Source: an uncultured Planctomycetota bacterium
GTDB lineage: Bacteria; Planctomycetota; SZUA-567; JAFGNG01
Assembly (NCBI GenBank): GCA_947311175.1
Contig: CAMZKK010000053.1
Span: 1-6,936 of the forward strand
Length of the DNA: 6,936 bases
Reading direction: 5' to 3'
Shown here: piece by piece, positions 6,751 to 6,936 of the stretch
How the letters are laid out: each line of letters starts with the position of its first letter
How positions within the stretch are numbered: the stretch's first letter is position 1
Notes under the pieces: model-generated
Told to the model about the DNA's origin: nothing
The model's database searches: none
Seen by the model: only the letters and a program-made list of their open reading frames with translations
Made by a program: the position numbers and the translations under genes

Positions 6751-6936
6751 TCACACGACATATAATCGTCGCCAAAAATAGACACATAATCCAGCGAGAC
6801 AAAAATTTGGAATCCAAAGAACAAATCCCCCGAAGTCTCCTCCCGCACGACACATTAAAAAGAAAATAAAGTATATTACCGCAATGGCAAAGCCTGACAT
6901 AAAACGACCGGAGCGATCATCATTTTGAATTGACAG
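6751..6936 (-). CDS. LptF/LptG (YjgP/YjgQ)-like permease, C-terminus (partial)
   Basis: A minus-strand frame enters from the right edge and ends at TGA (6751-6753), leaving 61 codons. It begins LSIQNDDRSGRFMSGFAIAV and contains two hydrophobic segments. The first is SGFAIAVIYFIFFLMC (about 14-29 of the fragment); the second is around VLWIPNFCLAGLCVYFW (about 39-55) and is followed by RR. The order R-x-G-R, first helix with YF, a short Gly-rich loop, then (W/I)PN in the last helix and a basic end matches the C-terminus of LptF/LptG permeases. Those proteins drive lipopolysaccharide transport with LptB at the inner membrane. The fragment is short, so the family call is inference. It could be another polytopic membrane protein. 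The frame is clean to the edge, with no sign of decay. Confidence 0.6.
   Translation of the reverse strand: MSIQNDDRSGRFMSGFAIAVIYFIFFLMCRAGGDFGGFVLWIPNFCLAGLCVYFWRRLYVV

Noticed and set aside
6560..6781. Plus-strand 73-codon frame opposite the start of the flavoprotein gene
   Set aside because: It is antisense to the FMN-loop and cysteine-motif coding region and has no supporting features.
1..6936. CRISPR array, tRNA/rRNA genes, insertion sequences
   Set aside because: I saw no regularly spaced repeats, no cloverleaf-like or rRNA-like sequence, and no transposase frame or terminal inverted repeats on either strand.

Overview
The window is about 40% GC with ordinary bacterial gene density. 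It uses the standard code: each frame I read closes on TAA, TAG or TGA. It carries a type IV pilus retraction ATPase start, an EF-G whose domain IV tip residues look like the EF-G2 class, an LptF/LptG-like permease end, and a DUF294 signalling protein. This mix suggests a Gram-negative, didermic bacterium. The EF-G and PilT sequence style reminds me of the PVC superphylum (Lentisphaerae/Planctomycetes-like), but that placement is an inference from remembered family features, not a search result.

Layout: (1) 1-169, minus strand, N-terminus of a PilT/PilU-type ATPase running off the left edge. (2) 170-364, AT-rich divergent intergenic region with candidate promoters in both directions and a 9-bp inverted repeat. 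(3) 365-6067, plus strand, three closely spaced genes: EF-G (690 aa), an extended SDR sugar-nucleotide epimerase/dehydratase-like protein (331 aa, 11 bp after the EF-G stop), and an 862-aa membrane sensor (34 bp further on). (4) 6068-6123, short convergent intergenic region with a heptamer tandem repeat and a weak hairpin. (5) 6124-6726, minus strand, iron-sulfur flavoprotein-like NADPH-dependent FMN reductase family protein. (6) 6751-6936, minus strand, C-terminal end of a membrane protein that looks like LptF/LptG and enters from the right edge. It lies directly upstream of the flavoprotein gene.

The most unusual item is the 862-aa protein. It joins a soluble N-terminal module with many His and Asp residues, a transmembrane-flanked single Cache sensor, a PAS domain and a complete DUF294/GlnD-like nucleotidyltransferase with its DUF294_C domain. 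It has no histidine kinase, GGDEF or methyl-accepting output. It reads as a transmembrane receptor whose output is a nucleotidyl transfer, with target unknown. The two genes before it also depart from textbook residues: the EF-G lacks the usual domain IV tip histidine, and the SDR protein has Asn where the catalytic Tyr of YxxxK is expected.
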